From the NCBI RefSeq assembly GCF_022965805.1, contig NC_133116.1:62001-126000 (forward strand): 64,000 bases of DNA, written 5' to 3'. The notes beneath the pieces are model-generated. The model was not told where the DNA came from, did no database searches, and was given only the letters and a program-made list of their open reading frames with translations. Of this stretch, positions 57,322 to 64,000 are shown piece by piece. Both the position numbers and the translations under genes were made by a program. Origin of the DNA: Primulina eburnea. Taxonomy: Eukaryota; Streptophyta; Magnoliopsida; Lamiales; Gesneriaceae. How positions within the stretch are numbered: position 1 is the first letter of the stretch; each line of letters opens with the position of its first letter.

Positions 57322-60300
57322 ATGGAGACTTTGTTCGGGAAAATGCGGAGCCTGGATGCGTACCCTAAGATCAACGAGGATTTTTACAGCAGAACGCTCT
57401 CTGGCGGCGTCATCACCTTAGTCTCATCTATTTTTATGCTCCTCCTCTTCATCTCCGAGCTCAGTTCGTATCTTTTTTACCTTTATGTTTATGACCCCGG
57501 ATATGTATTGTGTGTGCAATCGCGTGATCGCCTTTTGTTGATATTGGTATGTGATGATCATCAAATTTCTTTTTTCTACGAATTTCTGATTTCTACTGGA
57601 GTTTGTGATGTGTTGTTTTTCTTGACGTTTCATCCGAAAAGAATTGAATGATTGGTTTTCTTTATTTGCGTTTTGAGTGTCAGCGTTTCTGTTATCTGAC
57701 TTTATCGTGTGGATTGGGTAGCAAATAAGATGCTAGAAAAGGACATAGAAAATCAAATGTTGCTCCACTTCGTTCATTGCCTGTTGATGTTTGACAAATA
57801 CCATTTTACTGGTTTTTACTGGATGTTTAATGATATTATCCCTGATAGTGCTCGTTATGTAATCATGGAATTTTGAGGTTTTAATTAGTCAATGCATTGT
57901 TAGAACTTAGAAGGTCCTAATTGTAAAATGACATTCATGTTATGATGCGTGAATTTTTAAGAGATCAGAATAACTGCTCGAGATACCGTATGTAATGATC
58001 CACCGATCATTTTCCGTTGGATGGAATGTTGTCCTTTAACAGAATTCGTGTCTGTTTCTTTGCTTGGAATATTTTTTTTTTTACCCTTTTTTGAAAGATT
58101 AATGTAGCTCATAATTTCAGATAACGATTATCTAAATAGTTTTGACATAACTTCTGTCCCTGAATATGATGTGATTCTGTTGAATTTTACTGCTTCCTCT
58201 TTGTCGAGTATGATTCGATTAATGCTTCCCCTTTTTCAGGATTATATTTCCACACTGCAACTGAGACCAATTTGGTGGTAGACACATCAAGAGGAGAAAG
58301 GCTTCGCATTAATGTATTTCTTCTGAACACTTTGTATAATTATTCCACAACTCAAATATTCTTTTACAAGTTTAATCATTCATCCCTTCGAGTTTTCTTC
58401 GCAATTTGTGTCATGAATCAATCCTCACCCCTTTGGACCTTTTCTTGTTGATGTATTGAGTGTGAATGTTTCTTCCTTCCCTTTGTTTTGTTTTTTTTTT
58501 GTAACTTCTTCTTCGGCATTTGGTAGTGGTGAGAGAAACATGATTGTAATATCTGTACTCATACTTTATCCTGAATCTGTGTATTTTATGCACTTGACAT
58601 GACTTTGAAATAAAAATTTGAATCACGTAAAAATCTGACTATTCAAACACCAAAATTATCTTTGTTTATTAAAATGGAACTGTGGCATTTACTTGGTAAG
58701 TGGCTATTTTAATCACAAAAACCCGGACACTCGTCTTATGAAACTAACTCATTGGTGTTAACATCTTTAGTTGGTTTTGCCTTTGAGTTTGTTTGAATAT
58801 TACTTAAAAGATCAAAGGTATTTAGCTGGAATCTTACTTTTGAGTCATATTATGATTTCAAGTCGAGCTGGAGCAACATGATATGTGAAATTGACCCACT
58901 TTTTTTTTTCTTTTTTTTTTTTCACATTTTTGCCTTTTTACTGATTTTTTCTTTACATTTTTACCTTGTTTTAATTTGTTTTTTAAAAGGATTTTTTATA
59001 ATGCTGTAAACTGTGCTTGACTAGAAAATTAATTATGGTTTTCTACATCACGTCTAAATTGCAGTTTGATGTGACTTTTCCAGCCTTTCCATGCTCTATA
59101 CTTAGTCTTGATGCGATGGATATGGGTGGGGAACAACATCTGGACGTGGTAAGTGCTGTAGAAAGATCATATCTTTTAATGCTTTCTCACAATTCTATTT
59201 TCATCTAAAAGAAAAAAAGTTCCATTTAGAATTGTCTTTTACTTGTGTAGAATCAATATTTTTCGGGTTTACATGGAGGAGTGCGTTATTGTAACGATTT
59301 TAAATTGTCAATAGTAATAATCTCGTTTCTTCCAATTCTCCTTCGGTATGCGATGATGATACATGGGTCTTTCACAAAATGAGGTTAAAACAAATGGGTT
59401 TTTTTTTAAAGAAGATTATAATGTTTGTTGCCTATGATCACGAACTCTCAGCTGAGAATATCCCAGCAGCTATTAGATACTGCTTATGAATTTGAACCAG
59501 AAAGAAATGTTAACCTGCAAAGTATATTTATTTCACAGATTTATTAAAAATAATAAGACGCAGACTGCTATATTTCTCCTGGGAACTGCTACTGTGCTGC
59601 ATCTTTTCTCATGACACATGCAGAAACAATTTCATTTACTTTTTTCAGAGACATGATATAATTAAAAGGAGGATTGATGCTCATGGTAATATCATAGAAA
59701 CAAGGGCGGATACTATTGGTGCTCAAAAGGTAAATTACTTTTAAGTATATGTAGATACACAGGTCTGTGCAATCCATTGTTCTTTTTTGAATTAGAGGAG
59801 TGTCATCTTTTTGATAGGTGATATATAGTTGCTCACTGTGCCAGGAACATCATTAGGGTAGTCTACTTCAGGGAGTCATGCTAAATAGACTTTTCTCTAT
59901 TTTAGCTATTTAAGCAGCATGCTTTTTTTTCTACTACTAAAGTAGTCTTGATCGAATTTTTTTCTTGTTTGCGTGTTCTTAAAATGACATAGATTGAACA
60001 ACCTTTACAAAGGCATGGTGGAAGACTGGACCATAATGAAACTTATTGTGGTTCGTGTTATGGTGCAGAAGTGGTGAGACATTTTCATATAATCATGTTC
60101 ATTATGATGTCTTTTTTTTTTATGGTTTTGAAATTGATTGCGAAGAAGGCTAGGCATAACGTGTCATTTTCCATTGTGTTAAGAGCTCAGGTGGAACTCT
60201 GTCTTTCCCTGAAGAGAATTTTACACCTTATTGAATTTTCTAGAGTAAAATATCTATCTGATCTTCCTAATCTTCTTATCAGGGATGATCACGGTGCGGT

Positions 60301-63300
60301 TTTGCGGTTATTTTTAAAAAATTCTAACCGAATTGTTATATGCGGTCGGTTAATATTTTAAAAAAATAATCGCGGTTTTACATATAGAATTGGTCTTACG
60401 GTTTTGAGCGGTTACTGTTGATTTACGGTTTTTTCTAATGAAAAATATTAGAACTTATATTCTAATTTATTTGAAAACAAAAACAATACAGTGTCTTCAT
60501 ATATAAAATATAATTCAAAGCATACAAAGATAGAACAAGATAAAAACTAAGTTAATAACTTAATAACACATCACACTCACAACAAAAATGATATTTACAC
60601 TATTTTATCTTCTTTTTTTTTTACTTTCAAACTTCAAACAAAATATTGTGGTAAAAGAAATAAAAACTCTAATAAAAGACTAATATGAAGAATAATTAAG
60701 AAGAATATAAGGTTTTTTGTAGGAATAATAATTTTGAAGATAGTTGAGATATAATGAATGACAACTTCTTTAATTGAATATGTTATTTGTAAATTATTAT
60801 AATATTAGGTCAAATAATATAATAAGCGGTTTAGACGGTGCGGTTTGGTGCGATTCTTGACAAAAAAATAACCGAACCGTGTGTGCGGTGAGGTTTATGA
60901 TTACTGTTTTTAATTGCGGTTTGTTTTAAAATATTCGGAAAAACTGAGCGGTTTGTGCGGTTAATTAAAAAATTTGATTACCCCTACTTCTTATTGCTTA
61001 TATTTGATCAAACACACATTACGATTGCAGGCGGATGAAGATTGCTGTAACAATTGTGAAGAAGTTCGTGAAGCTTATAGAAAAAAAGGTTGGGCGTTGT
61101 CGAATCCAGATTCTATTGACCAGGTATGTCTCTCTTTCTTATTGATTTTTCTTGTACTAGAGCTTTATTTGTATCTTAAGTTTGTTTCTAAATTAATCCA
61201 ATTTTCACCTTCACTGTCTTTTGAATTCTGGGTGTGTGTGTGTGTGCATGTTATGGAAGCATGGAACACAAACGAAGATGCTTGCCTTTTTTACTTTTAT
61301 TGTTGGATAAAAGCCACATGTTTGGATTCTTTTTAAGGCTTTATGTAAAATTTTGATTCTTTTCTTTGTTTGTTATTTATCATTTGCTCTATTTTATTTA
61401 CTTTATTCTTCTTGCCATTGTACCAGCTCACCATCATTGTTAGCTTGCCTGTATGGTGATCCCAAAAATATATGCAGTAGTTTCTTTGAACATAACATAT
61501 AGATAAGTAGTTCTAAGTGTTCTTAACTTGTGCTCTTTATGTTCACGTTAACTTAGTGCAAAAGAGAAGGTTTTCTTCAAAGAATCAAAGAGGAAGAGGG
61601 TGAAGGATGCAACCTCTATGGATTCCTGGATGTCAATAGAGTAGCTGGTAATTTTCATTTTGCACCTGGGAAGAGTTTCCAACAGTCAAATGTGCATGTT
61701 CACGATCTGCTAGCCTTTCAGAAAGACAGTTTTAATGTGAGATGTTATTTATGTGCCTTTACCATGTGTTTACCACATCTTTTTTCTTATAGAAAACTTA
61801 TCGAAAAATTTTCGCAGTGCTTCATCATACATACAAATGAGATACTTCCTTTTTTATTCATTATACTACTTGTGAACTTCAATATTCAGGATGAGGTACC
61901 TTGGTGGATGTTGTTCACAAATGATATTTTCTTGATAGACGAAACTAAAGAAAGTGTAAATAATAAATTAGATAGATGACGTGAAGCTCTTGAGAGTAAA
62001 TGTTTTAGAATTAGTCGCTCAAAAACGGAATATGTAGTTTGTAACTTTGGTCCTGAATCTAGACGAATGGGTAGTCCAATTGAGATTGACGGTCTAGAAG
62101 TGATTGAGGACATTAGAGAGGATATAGACTATATGATTAAGGTATGATGGATGAAATAGAGGATGACATCAGGAGTCTTATGCAATTCAAGGATGCCTGC
62201 GAGATTTAAAGGAAAATGTTGAAAGATTATTGTTCGACCAACTATGCTTTATGGCTCGGAGAGTTGGGCCACTATAGGACTGCATATGGATAAATTGACG
62301 GTAGCAGAGATGCATATGTTAAGATGGATGTGTGGCAAAACGCGCAAGGATATAATTAGGAATGAAAAAATTATGAACTATTTAGGTGTAGTTCTCATAG
62401 AGGATAAGATCACCGAGAGACGTTTAAAATGATTTGGTCATGTGAAGAGGAGACCAAACATGGTCCCAATCCGACATATCTTAGATTAACATGTTAATGG
62501 AAGGAGTAGGAGGGGTAGGTTATTGAAAACTCGGATAAAGGTGGTTGGTGAGGAATATGTCTTTAAATCTTGGTTTAAGAGATGACACATGGGAAAATTG
62601 CTTAGTTTGAAGAACTAATATCCATGTAGTAATTAGCGGGAATGTACTATGATGATGATGATGATGATACTTGTCGTGAGCTTAAAGTCAATTGAATTTT
62701 GGATATGTACTGCAGATAAGTCACAAGGTCAACAGATTAGCCTTTGGAGACTACTTCCCTGGTGTCGTGAATCCTCTGGATGGGTATTTTTCTCTGCATT
62801 TCTTAGCGTCAATGTTTTTTTATTGTCACTATGTGAAGTTTATCTGAATTTGTGTCTTAAATGCAGTGTGGAATGGACACAACAAACACCAAATGCTATG
62901 TACCAGTATTTTCTCAAGGTTGGTAGTTTATGTTCTTGCCGTATGGTCAAATAAAGATAATATTTCCCCAACCTTTATTTTTCGTTATGTCTTTTGGGAC
63001 TGTCTTTGGTCGGGAAAATAGAGTTGTCACAGCATATAATTGGGCTGCCACTGAAAAATGTTGTAGGATCGATCGAGCTGTTGGCACAAAGAACTACTTT
63101 CCGAGCACTGTTCTTGATTATAATATAGAGATATTGTGTAGTTCAACATTTTGGATGAACACATCGGGTCATTTACTTCTGAAACAGAGAGTAGTACAAT
63201 CTTGAAATTCACTCATCCAAACAAAAAGAATTAGTAGACGACCTTCGTTTGTTTATTTCTGTTGTGTACGATAAACTGTTAGAGTGAAATTTTTTAAGTC

Positions 63301-64000
63301 ACGGGTTGCATGAGTATTTAATCTGTTTGCATATTGCAGGTGGTACCAACTGTATTCACAGATGAGAACGGGCATGCCATCCATTCAAATCAGGTATGAT
63401 TTAAACATTACAGGCGCATTTTCAAATCTAACACCCTACTGCATTCTATGTAGGGATATTTCTACTGGAAGACTTGAGATTCATAATATTTTGTTGAACC
63501 ACAGTTTTCAGTTACTGAACATGTTAAAGGAGCAGAACTAGGTCGACTTCAAGCTCTTCCTGGAGTTTTCTTCTTTTACGACCTCTCACCAATCAAGGTG
63601 AATATATATACAAATGTAAAAGTACTGGATAACTCTGACCATCGTCAAAGTGAAAATTGCGCCAGTCACTCGCCTTTTCGCTTTTCTAAATTTGCTATTT
63701 TCTTGGAAAGCATTTTATTTACTGGTCAACACAACGTGGCTCAATATATCTGATTGCACGCATGTAATGGAATCCTTCTGTTCTTTGTATTTCATGGTTA
63801 CAGGTGACTTTCACGGAAACACATGTTTCATTCTTGCATTTCTTGACCAACGTCTGTGCCATTGTTGGAGGTCTCTCTCTCTCTCTCTGCGTGCGTGTGT
63901 GTGTGTGTGTGTGTGAATCCTTATGTTTAATCCTTTTGACATTTTTGTATCTTTGGTAATCTGTTCTGGTATATTTGCAGGTGTTTTCACAGTCTCTGGG
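57322..64000 (+). CDS. ERGIC3 / Erv46-type ER-Golgi cargo receptor (3' end beyond window)
   Basis: Exons: 57322-57463, 58240-58313, 59065-59148, 59649-59729, 59993-60073, 61031-61123, 61557-61736, 62716-62783, 62867-62918, 63340-63393, 63505-63597, 63804-63870, 63981 to the edge. Phases agree throughout, giving 363 codons so far. Family proteins cycle in COPII/COPI vesicles between ER and Golgi as cargo receptors. The N-terminus (MRSLDAYPKINEDFYSRT) is the ERGIC_N motif, with a membrane segment at about residues 27-47 (GGVITLVSSIFMLLLFIS). The lumenal part has the Cys-rich CGSC ... CCNNCEEVREAYRKKGW, CKREGF, and GNFHFAPGKSF. The C-terminal LHFLTNVCAIVGGVFTVSG begins the second membrane segment. 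About 20-30 residues should follow outside the window. Introns 5 and 7 hold a hAT element and an RTE relic. Confidence 0.94.
60280..60986. mobile_element. 707-bp hAT element in ERGIC3 intron 5
   Basis: The ends CAGGGATGATCA and TGATTACCCCTA are flanked by a perfect 8-bp TSD cttcttat (60272-60279, 60987-60994). Subterminal GCGGTT/AACCG motifs are dense at both ends and the middle is AT-rich. No transposase. The clean TSD suggests recent insertion. Confidence 0.9.
61885..62670 (+). mobile_element. RTE-type LINE relic in ERGIC3 intron 7
   Basis: The plus-strand frames read VPWWMLFTNDIFLIDETKES, RISRSKTEYVVCNF, PTMLYGSESWATI, VAEMHMLRWMCGKTRKDI and FGHVKRRPN. These follow the order of the RT C-terminal half of plant RTE LINEs. 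The catalytic FADD is FTND here, and stops and frameshifts break the frame. It ends in an (ATG)n tract at about 62649-62668, the short tandem tail typical of RTE elements. Confidence 0.85.
63871..63916. repeat. (CT)n(GT)n microsatellite at the ERGIC3 exon 12 donor
   Basis: A TC-repeat starts at the donor itself (GGAG/GTCTCTCTC) and runs through GCGTGCG into a GT-repeat. The intron (63871-63980) is only 110 bp. Confidence 0.85.

Overview
The window is plant nuclear DNA, from a dicot and probably an asterid. The host genes have plant-type GT-AG introns and plant-only family members. They lie in AT-rich DNA packed with hAT, CACTA, Helitron, MULE, Copia, Gypsy and L1/RTE-type insertions. The asterid placement is an inference from overall repeat character. 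No organellar, bacterial or viral gene set is seen.

Six host genes are supported, and exon joins were checked by reading frame. They are: U2AF35 splicing factor (373-1212, -, one exon); a long proton-pump-interactor (PPI) family protein (12451-22116, +, 7 exons, 1249 aa); a small conserved protein with a likely transit peptide (35129-35602, -); a 128-aa single-pass membrane protein (36151-36537, +); a chloroplast-type DEAD-box helicase of the RH39 class (36876-51486, -, 9 exons, 618 aa); and an ERGIC3/Erv46-type ER-Golgi cargo receptor (57322 to the window end, +, 13 exons visible, 3' end cut off). A choline/ethanolamine kinase pseudogene with introns retained lies at 31121-34745.

The rest is a layered transposon landscape whose order of insertion can often be read from target-site duplications (TSDs). 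At 1571-6789 there are two inverted copies of one non-autonomous hAT family. The second carries a Helitron whose exact empty site survives in the first. At 7830-11430 a dead LINE is split by a solo LTR. At 24005-27624 one solo LTR sits inside another. At 32292-34358 a solo LTR lies inside a choline kinase exon. The RH39 introns hold two LINE fragments of one family and a Copia element, itself split by a TIR element. At 54038-56021 there is a MULE-like element with about 430-bp terminal inverted repeats, a partial internal duplication and a nested 181-bp MITE. The ERGIC3 introns hold a 707-bp hAT element with perfect 8-bp TSDs and an RTE-type LINE relic.

The host genes are unrelated housekeeping genes (splicing, plasma-membrane pump regulation, plastid RNA, secretory traffic) and do not form a pathway. 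I see no gene cluster or clearly new biochemical system. The most unusual signals are the GC-rich dyad arrays just upstream of the putative promoters of two different LTR families, and the precise nested-insertion records.
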